64,000 nt of DNA from CAWBBA01 sp963741625 (GTDB lineage Bacteria > Desulfobacterota > Desulfomonilia > Desulfomonilales > Desulfomonilaceae): positions 310,001 through 374,000 of the forward strand of contig CAVUIT010000009.1 of NCBI GenBank assembly GCA_963741625.1, given 5' to 3'. Both the position numbers and the translations under genes were made by a program. Each line of letters starts with the position of its first letter. Position 1 is the stretch's first letter. Below the pieces are notes generated by a model. That model was not told the origin of the DNA. It worked only from the letters and a program-made list of their open reading frames with translations, and did not search any database. Shown piece by piece: positions 45,644 through 55,529 of the stretch.

Positions 45644-46750
45644 TTACCTCGAATAGGGGTCGACGGCATCTCGGAGACCGTCACCAACGAAGTTAAAAGA
45701 GAGTACGGTGGCAATGACGAATACCACCGGTATCAACAACCACGGGTAAAGAGCTATGGTTGTAACGTTTTGGGCCTCTTTCAGCAATACTCCCAGGCTC
45801 GTAATGGGAGGTTTAAGGCCGATTCCGAGAAAGCTGAGTGCGGTCTCAGCCAGCACCATGCTCGGTATGGCTAGAGTTACTGTGACGATGATATGGCTGG
45901 TGAACGACGGTATCAGATGCCGGAAGATTATTCTTGTGTGGCTCGCGCCGGCAAACCGGGCCGCAAGGACAAACTCTTCGTCTCGGAGGGCTATGAGCTT
46001 TCCCCTAACCACTCTCGCCAGATCCGTCCAACCGACAAGCGACAAGATTATCGTAATGACAAAGTAGACCTTTAGAGCGTGCCAGTGCGGAGGCATGGCC
46101 GCTGCGAGTCCCATCCATAGCGGAATGCTAGGGAAGCAGCGTATGATCTCAATGACTCTCTGAATTAAGGTATCCGCCCAACCTCCCCTGTAGCCAGAAA
46201 TTCCGCCTAAAATTAGCCCTAGTACCAGACTCAAGAATACTCCCAGCATGCCTATGGACAGGGAAATCCTACTGCCGTAAAGGCACCGGGAGAACATGTC
46301 CCGTCCCATCCTATCGGTCCCGAACAGGAAGATCTTGCCGGGAGAATCCACCCCAAATAAATGCAGCTTACTCCTCCAAAGACCCCAAAAATCGTATGCA
46401 TCGCCTGTTACGAACAGGCGAATGGGATGGCGCTGCTCTGTAATCTCTTTGTAGCAAATCTGTTGTGTCACCTCATCCACGTCAAGTGCCATCCCGTATA
46501 CGAAAGGCCTGCGGAGGCGACCTTCTTGATCAAAGATTCTAATCTTAGACGGACAAGAGTATACGGAATCGAAATGACGCCTGTCTTGGGCATACGGCGC
46601 GAGGAATTCGCAACATGCGGCACTGAAGTAGAGTAGACCAATGAACCATAGGCCGATCATAGCCAGAGCATGCTTCTTGTATCGCCACCATATCAACTGC
46701 CGCGTTGAGGCATCAAGATACTTTTGCTCCTTCTTATGATCCTTGTTCAT
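45644..46750 (-). CDS. oppC: Oligopeptide ABC transporter permease (OppC/DppC)
   Basis: Inner-membrane permease of 368 residues, longer than a typical OppC (about 300) because about 90 extra residues follow the first membrane helix and probably form a periplasmic domain. FLFGTDRMGRDMFSRCLYGSR and the EAA loop SHTRIIFRHLIPSF are family landmarks; ALSFLGIGLKPPITSLGVLL lies near the C terminus. The longer form is seen in some YejE-like members. Its start overlaps the oppB stop by 4 bases. Confidence 0.9.
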   Translation of the reverse strand: MNKDHKKEQKYLDASTRQLIWWRYKKHALAMIGLWFIGLLYFSAACCEFLAPYAQDRRHFDSVYSCPSKIRIFDQEGRLRRPFVYGMALDVDEVTQQICYKEITEQRHPIRLFVTGDAYDFWGLWRSKLHLFGVDSPGKIFLFGTDRMGRDMFSRCLYGSRISLSIGMLGVFLSLVLGLILGGISGYRGGWADTLIQRVIEIIRCFPSIPLWMGLAAAMPPHWHALKVYFVITIILSLVGWTDLARVVRGKLIALRDEEFVLAARFAGASHTRIIFRHLIPSFTSHIIVTVTLAIPSMVLAETALSFLGIGLKPPITSLGVLLKEAQNVTTIALYPWLLIPVVFVIATVLSFNFVGDGLRDAVDPYSR

Positions 46751-47745
46751 ACTCCCTCACGTGCGCCGAAACGAATCCTGGGGTCCACCCAGGCCAGGAG
46801 AATATCCGAAATAAGCGTTCCAATGACGGTGAGAAAGCTGAGCAGCATTATGAAACCGCCTGCAAGCTGCATGTCTTGGCTCCGAAGAGCGCTAAGCAGT
46901 AGAGGCCCTGAAGTTGGAAGGTTCAGGACCACCGCGGTAATAGCGATCCCCGAAATGAGTTCCGGCAGAGTCCAGCCTATTGTGCTGACCAAAGGGTTGA
47001 TGGCCACGCGAACAGGATATTTCAGGATCAAGCGGGTTTCTGACAGACCCTTGGCTCTCGCGGCAGTAACGTACGGCTTCTTGAGTTCGTCCAGAAGATT
47101 TCCCCGAATAATGCGGATGAATTTTGCCGTATGGGCCGTGCCCACTATGATGACCGGTATCCAGAGGTGCTTGAGAAGGTCCAGGATTTTGGCCCAACTC
47201 CAGGGCGCCTCCAGGTACTCAGGGGAAAAGAGTCCGCCAATGCTCATTCCCAAATACGCGTAAGAAAACCAGAGCAGTACAAGCGCAAAAAGGAAACTTG
47301 GTGTCGCCAGCCCGATAAATCCTATGAAAGTGAGGAGATAGTCAACCCACGAATACTGGCGAACAGCAGAGTAAATCCCAATGGGGACCGAGACCAGCCA
47401 GGTGAATAGGAGGGTGGAAAAGGAAATCACAATGGTCAACGGTATTCGCTCAGCTATCAGTGAACTAACCGGTCTGTTCCATTCGAATGAATGACCGAAA
47501 TCGCCATGGAGAAAATTCCATGACCAGCGCAGATATTGGATGTACATAGGCTGATCCAGCCCAAAACGCTGTCTCAGTGATTCCACTTCGGTCGGATCTA
47601 CCGTTTCGCCACGGGCATTCCGTTCGGCCACGTAGGTGGTGAGAAAATCTCCTGGCGGCAATTGAATTATGGCGAAAGATATTATTGAAATGGCCACTAG
47701 GGTCGGGATCATGATGAGGAGGCGACGAATTATGTAACTGAGCAT
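46747..47745 (-). CDS. oppB: Oligopeptide ABC transporter permease (OppB/DppB)
   Basis: Permease of 332 residues with the standard N terminus (MLSYIIRRLLIMIPTLVAIS) and about six membrane helices. RQRFGLDQPMYIQYLRW near 60 and GDFGHSFEWNRPV near 85 are typical of OppB/DppB. The TARAKGLSETRLILKYPVR segment is the ATPase-contact loop. It is second in oppABCDF. Confidence 0.92.
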   Translation of the reverse strand: MLSYIIRRLLIMIPTLVAISIISFAIIQLPPGDFLTTYVAERNARGETVDPTEVESLRQRFGLDQPMYIQYLRWSWNFLHGDFGHSFEWNRPVSSLIAERIPLTIVISFSTLLFTWLVSVPIGIYSAVRQYSWVDYLLTFIGFIGLATPSFLFALVLLWFSYAYLGMSIGGLFSPEYLEAPWSWAKILDLLKHLWIPVIIVGTAHTAKFIRIIRGNLLDELKKPYVTAARAKGLSETRLILKYPVRVAINPLVSTIGWTLPELISGIAITAVVLNLPTSGPLLLSALRSQDMQLAGGFIMLLSFLTVIGTLISDILLAWVDPRIRFGAREGV

Positions 47746-47790
47746 GATCGCTTTCCTCTAAGATAGAGTTCCGGCGCTGGGGGACTGGCA

Positions 47791-47880
47791 TTCTCCCCCT
47801 TTTTTGAAGGGGGCAGCGGGATTTTACTCACCCGTTGAAAATCCCTCTAAATCCCCCTTTAGTATAGGGGGACTTTGAGG
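47791..47880. repeat. Intergenic CCCCC/GGGGG hairpin repeats
   Basis: Two short stem-loops lie between oppA and oppB: CCCCC-TTTTTTGAA-GGGGG (47795-47813) and CCCCCT-TTAGTA-TAGGGGG (about 47853-47871), linked by AAATCCCTCTAAATCCCCC. This repeat style is common in bacterial spacers. It may slow or stop transcription after oppA and so lower oppBCDF relative to the binding protein. Confidence 0.55.
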
Positions 47881-47967
47881 TGATCCCAGTAGTGCAAAAA
47901 GGCTCACGGCCGGCAAAAAACCTTGTTTTAACGCCTATGGCCGGAACGCTTGCTCAGCTATTTTTTG

Positions 47968-49886
47968 TCATCTTTCGCGTAGAAAAACTGTTCCGGATGA
48001 ATCGGACCCGGGTTGGGATAAGTCCAACTCTGAAAATCCGTCTGCAGGGATATTGTACATATTCTTCGCCACAACGTAATAGTCCGGGGGGTCGTGAACG
48101 AGGCCGATTACCCATAGATTCTTTTCGTTTGCGGCAATAATTTTTTGGAACAGTTCTTTCTTCTTTTCCTCAGAGGTAGTGTGAAGAATTTGATTGTACG
48201 TGTCCATCATCTCCTTAATCACCTGAGGGGGCTCTTCTCCTTTTTTTCCTCCACTCTGGAACCATTGTCCGTACAGCGGGGCATTGAGGCTTTCGCCGCT
48301 ATACGGGAAGTACCAGCGAGGTTCCAGCAGGCATTCTAGTCCGCCGTCACCAGGCCACAAGGCTATATCGTGCTCCGCGCTTTGAGTCCGCTGCCGGAAA
48401 AGCTCCATGGCTTCAGACTTCACTTCGGTGTCTATCGCGAGGCTTTTCAGGTTTGAAGCCACGATCTCAGCGGTATCCACCCACGTCTGAATAGTTATCA
48501 TAACGTCCAAGGACAACTGGAGAGGCTTGCCGTCAGGCCGCATTCTCTTACCGTTCGGGCCGATCTTGAGGCCCATTTCATCCAGAAGGGATGCCGCCTT
48601 AGCCGGCTCATATTCCAAATAAGCCTTCTCGTATGAAGGGGAATAGTAGATGGATTCTTTCAGGGGCGCAGCTTGTCGTGGATCGCCTTTTCCCCGATAC
48701 ACTATCTTGTTAATCTCGCTTCTGTTCAGGGCGTGAGAAAGTGCGATGCGGAACCTGGGATCGGAAAGGATGGTTCTCATTACCGGGTCCTTGTGGTTCA
48801 GGTTGGGCGCCAGCAGCACTCCCACGGAGGCCGTCCCCGTCTTGGGTACCAATCTGTACTTACCCTGCGCTTCGCTCGCACGTAGCAGTACGGAATTCTG
48901 CATGCCTCCGAGGTTGCGTCCCTGGAAATCGATTTCGCCGGCGATGGCCTTGAGAAGAATCGTCTGGGCCTCGGCCTGAAGATCATTAACTATCGCATCG
49001 ATATACGGGAGCTGATTCCCGGCAGTATCAACCTTCCAGTAATAAGGGTTCCGTTCAAGGACGAAGCGTTTGGCGGGCGCCGGGATTTTGATGGTCCAGG
49101 CGAGTATGGAAGGCAGGTCCGTGTCCACGAAAAGACCGTGCTGAAGGTCTGAGTGATCTCTAAAGATGTTGACCCAAGTGGTGGTCTTTTTTCCCTTCAT
49201 CAAGGCTTCCAGATCCTCGGGTTTAGCGTATTTCTTGTGAAATTTCTTCAAATAATGTTTCGGATTCGTCACCAGGGCCATAGCTTGGGGACATGCCAAC
49301 TGCTCCAGAAAGATGCTATATGGCTGGTCGAACTCAATACGGAACGTATAATCATCAATTTTGGTCACCTTGGGCTGTGACCCCGACGGCGCAATCCACT
49401 TGGGCATGGATGGGGTCAACTCTTTGTTGAAAAGTATGTCTTCAAAGTAAAACATAATGTCATCGGCAGTAAACGGCGCGCCGTCAGACCACCGAACACC
49501 TTTGACCAGATGAAAAGTGAAGGCTCGGCCTTTCTCGTCGACCTCCCATTTTTCGGCCAAATTGGGGATAACCTTGAGATCAGGACTCCATCGGACCAGC
49601 GGATCATAAAGGATTCGCCTAACCCCCACCAGATCGGAAAGCCCGGTGTAGGCGCGTCGCCAGACCCCTCCGTAAGTTCCCGGTCTATCAACAGGCGTCA
49701 CAACCACCGGTGACGCGGGCAACCGCTGGTCGACGGGGGAAGCTCTCCGGACGTGACCCTTGGTGCAAGCACAGGTGCCTCATTAAAGGCCAAACATGGG
49801 CCGCACCCAAAATGCATGAGATACAGCAAGGAAACCGTTGCGGCCAACGCGGCCACTCCCGCCGTGAACCTAACCCTCTGTTGCAT
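47968..49886 (-). CDS. oppA: Oligopeptide ABC transporter substrate-binding protein (frameshifted)
   Basis: Family 5 extracellular binding protein. The signal peptide (MQQRVRFTAGVAALAATVSL...) is at 49886-49740 in one frame; the mature protein (LPASPVVVTPVDRPGTYGGV onward) is in another. One base too many in CCCCC (minus strand, near 49735) explains the break. The mature part has VRWSDGAPFTADDIMFYFED, the family 5 signature, and TGTASVGVLLAPNLNH near the middle. Joined length is about 638 residues, of the large subclass. The ligand may be a peptide or another solute. Upstream GGAGGA marks the start at 49886. Confidence 0.88.
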
Positions 49887-50013
49887 AGATCCTCCTTTGG
49901 TCTGCAAAGCAATACTAATCCGGGTGATCTGTATTCTCAGGCATCGGAAAAGGCATGCACTTCATAGTCAGGAACGGTTCGGTCTTCGTGTCAAAACCCA
50001 TTGCACCGATTCT

Positions 50014-50487
50014 CTAGAAGGGGATATCATCTTCCGGGGGCGGTGGCTGTAATCGGCCGTCTTCTCGTTTCCCGCCTTGCCCGGTCCCACGGGATTGAGT
50101 GGGCGCCTGCCGTTTGGGACCTTCACCGGAATTGCGGCTTTGGGAGGGGCTACCCCCGCCCAACATTATCATGTCGTTCGCTATGACTTCGACCGTAGTT
50201 CTCTTGTTGCCTTCCTGGTCTTCCCATTCCCGGCTTTGAATACGCCCTTCGATGAATACCTGCTTCCCCTTGCTCAGATACTCTCCGCAGACCTCACCAA
50301 GACGACCCCAGGCGACTACCCTATGCCATTCTGTTCTCTCTTGGTCATTGCCATCCTGATCGCGCCACTGCTGGGATGTAGCGAGGGTGAAAGTCGCAAC
50401 GGCCCTCCCGGATGAAGTATACCTTACCTCCGGGTCTTTGCCCAGATTGCCGAGCAACAGCACCTTGTTCAAAGATCTCTGGGCCAT
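50014..50487 (-). CDS. ssb: Single-stranded DNA-binding protein
   Basis: SSB coats single-stranded DNA during replication and repair. 157 residues: OB-fold (LNKVLLLGNLGKDPEVRYTS, TEWHRVVAWGRLGEV, FIEGRIQSREWEDQEGNKR), a Gly- and Gln-rich disordered linker, and the acidic tip PPPEDDIPF that recruits partner proteins. AGGGAGG precedes the ATG. It is a single gene. Confidence 0.95.
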   Translation of the reverse strand: MAQRSLNKVLLLGNLGKDPEVRYTSSGRAVATFTLATSQQWRDQDGNDQERTEWHRVVAWGRLGEVCGEYLSKGKQVFIEGRIQSREWEDQEGNKRTTVEVIANDMIMLGGGSPSQSRNSGEGPKRQAPTQSRGTGQGGKREDGRLQPPPPEDDIPF

Positions 50488-50627
50488 GAATGCCTCCCTG
50501 AAATGGTTTATGGATTAAGCGGGAAAATCGTTGCCGCGATCATGCTGAAAGGTTTATCCTCCATGAAAAGGCAACAAGTTGTCAAGAACGAAAGGTCTCA
50601 TCCCGACCGACATCGAGGGCGAATTCC

Positions 50628-50918
50628 CTGACCATACGTCAGAGGCTACAGCAAATCCTTAGAGAAAGCGAGTTGACTGCACGGGACATTTCCCGCTTGC
50701 TCGGGATCCGCGAAAAAGAGGTGTACGAGCACCTTCCTCATGTGGAGCGGTCCTTACGCAACGGAGCTAGTTTGATCTGCCATGCTGCGCGCTGTCTTGA
50801 CTGCGGCTTTGTTTTCAAGAAGCGCAAGCGCTTCACCACTCCCAGCCGATGCCCGGTTTGCCGCTCTGAATCGATCAGTGCTCCGGTCTATGCGATCAAA
50901 GGGTCCGCGGACAAATGA
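50628..50918 (+). CDS. Small winged-helix and zinc-ribbon transcriptional regulator
   Basis: A 96-residue protein. The N-terminal helical part is a small HTH (LTARDISRLLGIREKEVYEHLPHVERSL) and the C-terminal part a zinc ribbon (CLDCGFVFKKRKRF...CPVCRSESI). Homologues in related bacteria begin M-T-I/V-R-Q about 15 residues before the TTG at 50673. Here that position is CTG at 50628 (CTG ACC ATA CGT CAG) with GAGGG 9 bases upstream, so a CTG start is proposed. The alternative is a TTG start with a clipped first helix. Target genes unknown; cysE lies downstream. Confidence 0.7.
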   Translation: MTIRQRLQQILRESELTARDISRLLGIREKEVYEHLPHVERSLRNGASLICHAARCLDCGFVFKKRKRFTTPSRCPVCRSESISAPVYAIKGSADK

Positions 50919-51058
50919 TGTCCAGGGAGCATGAGGATCTGGCTCGTGCAATGAAACCCAACCCTTACCGCGTATAACGTGCTATCATATAGACTAGTAA
51001 GTTGATGTCCGATGAGCCTGGAGGCACGGAGACCCTATGATAAGGAGCGCGGCCGACA

Positions 51059-52084
51059 ATGACTAAGCAAGTTGATCCCGCAGCGCATGGAAAGATTGTT
51101 TGTGAATTTGAAGAAGACGTTCTTGCTCCGGTACAGGACGACCGACTGAAGGCTGCAATCGCCGCGACAGTACAGTCATGTGCCGATGAGCAAACCGTCG
51201 ATAATGTAGGAGCCGCGTTAATCCCCTCCAAGGATGAAATTATCCGTATCCTCGACTTGCTTCAAGATGTTCTCTTCCCAGGCTTTTTCGGACGGCAGGA
51301 GTTGTCCCATTCGACTCTTGAATACCACCTGGGTAACGAAATGATGATTCTGTACGATCGGCTTGCTGCGCAAATCTCCAGGAGTATTCGCCACGAGTGC
51401 CGACGTATGGACAGTCTTTGTGTTCAATGCATACAGAAAGGGAGAGACGAAGCCGTAATATTCGTAGAAAAGATACCGGAGTTACGGTGCAAACTAGCTC
51501 GAGACGTTCGCGCTCACTACGACGGCGATCCTGCGTCGAAGAGCCTTGATGAGATCGTGTTTTGTTATCCTGGCCTCTACACGATCTTTGTCTACAGGGT
51601 GGCACACGAACTTTTTATTCGTGACATTCCTCTGATGCCGCGCATCATGACGGAGCACGCGCATTCGCGCACAGGTATAGACATTCATCCCGGCGCCAGG
51701 ATCGGTTCGGATTTTTTCATCGATCACGGAACCGGGGTAGTTGTCGGCGAAACAACAGATATTGGGGATCGTGTCCGTATCTACCAGGGAGTAACGCTGG
51801 GGGCGCTGTCTGTACCCCGAGGATCCGAAGGCGGGAATTATCTAAGAGGCCGCAAACGGCATCCGACAATTGAAGATGATGTAACCATATACGCCCAGGC
51901 TACTATACTTGGAGGAGAAACAGTTATAGGGGCCCGCTGCGTAATAGGCGGCAATGTGTGGCTCACCTCGTCAGTTCCACCGGACAACACGGTCCTTTTG
52001 GAGACCCCCAGGCATGTTTTCAAGGAAGACAAATTAGGACGCCGCTCTTCCGGAGTCGACGCAGAGGTAGCCGCCCTCAAGTGA
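51059..52084 (+). CDS. cysE: Serine O-acetyltransferase (EpsC/CysE type)
   Basis: Makes O-acetylserine from serine and acetyl-CoA, the carbon skeleton for cysteine. 341 residues. The N-terminal about 150 residues are the long helical region of the EpsC-type enzyme; the catalytic left-handed beta-helix spans about 205-310 (RTGIDIHPGARIGSDFFIDHGTG, VVVGETTDIGDRV, IYQGVTLGALS). The segment RKRHPTIEDDVTIYAQATILGG contains the catalytic His-Pro loop. No cysK lies beside it. Confidence 0.92.
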   Translation: MTKQVDPAAHGKIVCEFEEDVLAPVQDDRLKAAIAATVQSCADEQTVDNVGAALIPSKDEIIRILDLLQDVLFPGFFGRQELSHSTLEYHLGNEMMILYDRLAAQISRSIRHECRRMDSLCVQCIQKGRDEAVIFVEKIPELRCKLARDVRAHYDGDPASKSLDEIVFCYPGLYTIFVYRVAHELFIRDIPLMPRIMTEHAHSRTGIDIHPGARIGSDFFIDHGTGVVVGETTDIGDRVRIYQGVTLGALSVPRGSEGGNYLRGRKRHPTIEDDVTIYAQATILGGETVIGARCVIGGNVWLTSSVPPDNTVLLETPRHVFKEDKLGRRSSGVDAEVAALK

Positions 52085-52179
52085 AATTAAGAAGGTATGA
52101 GTCTCCTCCTGGAGAAGCCGCGAAGCTCGTCGATTGCGCGCAGAGCCGCGGAGTGTTGGAAAAAATTGATAGGCATTTC

Positions 52180-52208
52180 TTGAAGATGAACCGCGTTTTT
52201 GATACAAT
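52180..52208 (+). promoter_or_regulatory. Sigma-70-type promoter of ilvC
   Basis: TTGAAG (52180-52185) and TACAAT (52203-52208) are separated by exactly 17 bases, 51 bases before the ilvC start. This gives a transcript with a short leader, leaving no room for a T-box or leader-peptide attenuator. Confidence 0.65.
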
Positions 52209-52258
52209 CCGGTCGCTAATTATGAAGCGGACTCAACCTCGACCTTTAAGGAGAAAAT

Positions 52259-53266
52259 TTGACAACGATATTCTATGACCGGGACGCAGACCCTGCGGCC
52301 CTGGCAGGCAAAACTGTGGCCGTTATTGGTTACGGCAGCCAGGGTCATGCTCATGCCTTGAATCTTAAGGATTCCGGCGTGAAGGTGGTGGTGGGGCTCC
52401 ATCGTCAGAGCCGCCGATGGGACAAGGTAGGCCAAGACGGACTGGAAGTCATGGCGGTGGATGAAGCAACTCAACTTGCCGACGTGATAATGATTCTCGT
52501 CCCCGATGAGCTACAGGCCGCGCTTTATAGAGAAAAAATAGGACCTTTCTTGAATAAGGCCAAAACCCTCGCGTTTGCTCATGGGTTCAACATCCATTTC
52601 GGGCAGATTGCTCCCCCCGCAGACACGGATGTTTTCATGGTGGCCCCAAAAGGGCCGGGACATCTGGTCCGGCGTATGTATAAGACGGGATTCGGCGTTC
52701 CTGCTTTGCTGGCCGTGCATCAGGATGCCGAAGGGGAGTGCAGGAAAATCGGGATGGCTTACGCTCGCGCACTGGGCTCCACAAGGGCTGGCGTGATCGA
52801 GACGACCTTTGCAGAAGAGACCGAGACCGACCTTTTCGGTGAGCAGGCGGTCTTGTGCGGTGGCGTAACAGCCTTGATTCAGGCCGGTTTCGAGACCTTG
52901 GTCGAGGCCGGGTATCAACCCGAAATAGCCTATTTTGAATGCCTTCACGAGCTTAAACTCATTGTAGACCTCATCTATGAGGGTGGCATAGGACGAATGC
53001 GATATTCGGTGAGCAATACGGCTGAATATGGAGATATGACGCGAGGACCGCGCATCATTGATGATCGCACCAGAATGGAGATGAAAAAGATTTTGGCCGA
53101 GATTCGCTCTGGGGAATTTGCTCGCGAGTGGATCCTGGAAAATCTGGCGGGACGGCCTGGGTTCAAGGCCCTGGAACGACTGGGGACCGAGCATCCCATT
53201 GAGGCTGTGGGTGAGCGTCTCCGGTCAATGATGAGTTGGATTTCAGCCCCTCTGGACGAGAAATAA
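52259..53266 (+). CDS. ilvC: Ketol-acid reductoisomerase (NAD(P)+)
   Basis: Second common step of valine and isoleucine synthesis: Mg-dependent alkyl migration and NAD(P)H reduction of acetolactate or acetohydroxybutyrate. 335 residues, class I length. The Rossmann motif GYGSQGHAHALNLKDSGV is near residue 24, VAPKGPGHLVRRMY near 130 and the metal-site helix EETETDLFGEQAVLCGG near 185. The start is TTG at 52259 with AAGGAG 5 bases upstream. No ilvB or ilvN is adjacent. Confidence 0.95.
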   Translation: MTTIFYDRDADPAALAGKTVAVIGYGSQGHAHALNLKDSGVKVVVGLHRQSRRWDKVGQDGLEVMAVDEATQLADVIMILVPDELQAALYREKIGPFLNKAKTLAFAHGFNIHFGQIAPPADTDVFMVAPKGPGHLVRRMYKTGFGVPALLAVHQDAEGECRKIGMAYARALGSTRAGVIETTFAEETETDLFGEQAVLCGGVTALIQAGFETLVEAGYQPEIAYFECLHELKLIVDLIYEGGIGRMRYSVSNTAEYGDMTRGPRIIDDRTRMEMKKILAEIRSGEFAREWILENLAGRPGFKALERLGTEHPIEAVGERLRSMMSWISAPLDEK

Positions 53267-53654
53267 GTTGGTTCCTTGCGGAGAGGTACCGCTTCATCTT
53301 AGCGTCAATTGCACCTGAGGGTGGTCTTCGGCGGATTCGCTGAGCGCTCTTCTTGAAATGCAAACGCGCCGAGACCGATTGTGCGTGATCGATTGTATTA
53401 AGGGGGACGAAAAATAGGCAGAAAGCAGTTCTAAGCCTCCAAATGTGAAATGCAAAGGTCCTAGACCGCCGGAATGGGATGAATGGCTTGTAGAGTGCAG
53501 TGATATCCAGTGCCGGCAGGCGGTGAAGGAGTCTTTTCTCGCTGTGGGCGCGTCGCTCCGAGTGGCGGTTTCAGGACGTGTTCCATTCTCAAGAAGAAAG
53601 TCAGACCGCTCTTGAATGGCATGGATATATTAGTAAGAAGGGAGAATTGGGGAC
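53267..53654. other. Gene-free region after ilvC
   Basis: About 390 bases without a convincing ORF or strong hairpin. AGGGAGAATTGGGGAC just before 53655 is the ribosome-binding region of the next gene. Confidence 0.35.
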
Positions 53655-54878
53655 ATGATAAAGAGCATCCGTATCAAGAATTTCAAGAACTTCCGGGATG
53701 CTGAATTTGACGTTAAGCCGCTGAACATTTTCATAGGGCCTAACGGGACCGGAAAATCGAATCTTGGCAATTTCCTACTGATGATAAGTTTCCTGTCTTC
53801 CGGACCCTTCAGCAGCGCTTTCGGCCCGGGGCCATTCACATTCCGCCAGACGCTGAGCCGCAGGGAAAAAGGCGATCCGAATCCGCAGGACCTAGATCTC
53901 CATTTCGAGGCAACCTTGGAAGTGGAAGGGATGAACTATAATTACACGCTCATCTTCACTGAAATCCGGCGCAACGAATACCTCATCAAAGAAGAAACCC
54001 TTCAGGAAGTCCAGGGAGATATTCTTTTCACCATTGGAGATGTGAAAGCCAGGGAATCCAAGATGGCCCAGATGAGGAAAGGTCACGCGTGGAACGACTC
54101 GGAAAAGCGAATTCGATCTGTCGCCCAATACCTTTCCAAGATCAAGAGGTACCGCTTCATTCCTGACTTGATCAAAAAACCGGCGGCAGTGCAGGATTCC
54201 TACCTCCTGGACCACACAGGCGAAAATCTGGCCGCGGTAATACACCACCTGGAGAGAAATCATCCAGTAAACTTTCAGAGGATTGTTCAGGAAGTAAAGC
54301 GCAGCGTTCCCGGAATCCGCCGGATCTTTACTCCACACTTGGGAGATCCGCATCAGGTGGGCATCGGAGTCGAGGAGGAGAGCAAGTCCGGCTACTTTGT
54401 GGGACCGCAACTGTCGGACGGGTTCCTCGTGTTTTTGGCTCTTTGCACATTGTTCAACCTTCCTGATCAGCCTCGCATTTTCTTTATTGAGGAGCCGGAA
54501 ACGTATCTCAATCCCAACAGGCTCAGGGTTCTTTATGGGCTTATGCACCGTTTCGCCGAGGCCAATCCCGGAAAACAGGTGTTGATGAGTTCCCATTCGC
54601 CTTATTTCATCGACTGGTCGGATGACAACCCAGAGGAACTGACACTCATGAACGATCGGGACGGATGGGTGGAATTCCATAACCTGAAGGGCGTCAAAGA
54701 ACTTCGCTACTTTCTCGAAGAAGACCCGTGGGGGCAGGAGTGGGTTGCGAGATTCTTCAGGGCTGATTTTGCTGACGAACCACTACCTGCAATAACTGAG
54801 GAGGAAGCAGCCTCGGAAGAGTACGATGATACGGAATGGGAAAGGGAAAAGAACGAGCAACAAGCAGGCGAGTTTTGA
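53655..54878 (+). CDS. AAA family ATPase, RecF/SMC-like, stand-alone
   Basis: Predicted ATPase of 407 residues (COG4637-like). It begins IKSIRIKNFKNFRDAEFDVKP; Walker A GPNGTGKSN is near residue 30, the signature-like region VGPQLSDGFLVFLALC near 250 and Walker B RIFFIEEPETYLNPNRL near 275, followed by the D/H-loop VLMSSHSPYFID. The middle holds no coiled coil of SMC length. No nuclease partner (TOPRIM or HNH) is next to it, so an OLD-type or abortive-infection function cannot be claimed. The C-terminal 30 residues are very acidic. Confidence 0.8.
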   Translation: MIKSIRIKNFKNFRDAEFDVKPLNIFIGPNGTGKSNLGNFLLMISFLSSGPFSSAFGPGPFTFRQTLSRREKGDPNPQDLDLHFEATLEVEGMNYNYTLIFTEIRRNEYLIKEETLQEVQGDILFTIGDVKARESKMAQMRKGHAWNDSEKRIRSVAQYLSKIKRYRFIPDLIKKPAAVQDSYLLDHTGENLAAVIHHLERNHPVNFQRIVQEVKRSVPGIRRIFTPHLGDPHQVGIGVEEESKSGYFVGPQLSDGFLVFLALCTLFNLPDQPRIFFIEEPETYLNPNRLRVLYGLMHRFAEANPGKQVLMSSHSPYFIDWSDDNPEELTLMNDRDGWVEFHNLKGVKELRYFLEEDPWGQEWVARFFRADFADEPLPAITEEEAASEEYDDTEWEREKNEQQAGEF

Positions 54879-55529
54879 AGTCGTTCTGGAGCCGCAATAT
54901 TTCCCGCGATGGGTAGAACTTTAGCGACACAGTTGTCTCCAGAAAAAAATACCTTGGTCCTTATCCTACTAACACCTGCCTCTCATCCCCTTGGAATCCT
55001 CTCCTCGAGGAGTTTGACTGTTTAAGAATCCGCAGCCTCTGTCTTCTACGATGTGCTTTAGTGCAGACTCCCTTAGCGTGGTGCGCCACGACGAACTATG
55101 AAAATGCCTCAAACATCCGTGGCACCATGTAGAAGCTGCCTCACCTTTGCGATCTGGCCATTCTTGCACGCGGATAGCCCGAAACGGCACCAACCGCTCC
55201 GATGAAATAATACTCGCTTGAAAGCGAAGTGGCATTAAGAGCCCGCTTCACTCTCGTGTCTTCTCTCCTCATCGGTTTCTGCGTGGTTGATAGAAGCGGC
55301 TAAACCTCTTCAGGAAAACCGCCTATTTTTTCTGCTTCAGTACAGCCCAGGGTGCGTGAACGTGCGCGCACATAACAAAGGCAAAACACTGCTTTGGGGC
55401 GTAGAAAAGCAAGACAACAGAGGGAGCAAAACTCTAGAATAATTTTTGGGAACGTGGTAGAAGATAGATGGTATTTTTCCCCATCGCACGGTAGCACATA
55501 ATCAAGAATATTCCGAAAGGAGCAGCGAG
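54879..55529. other. Gene-free region of 650 bases
   Basis: No protein is recognisable on either strand; the longest open frames lack start signals. The 17-mer at 55113-55129 matches 30512-30528 exactly. CGTGGTGCGCCACG at about 55077-55090 is a near-perfect dyad. The last 100 bases are AT-rich and probably hold the promoter of the following redox genes, whose start has GAAAGGAG. Confidence 0.4.

Noticed and set aside
54969..55497. Two left-facing ORFs in the 650-base spacer before tmcC
   Set aside because: Both lack ribosome-binding sites, have unusual composition and match nothing recognisable.
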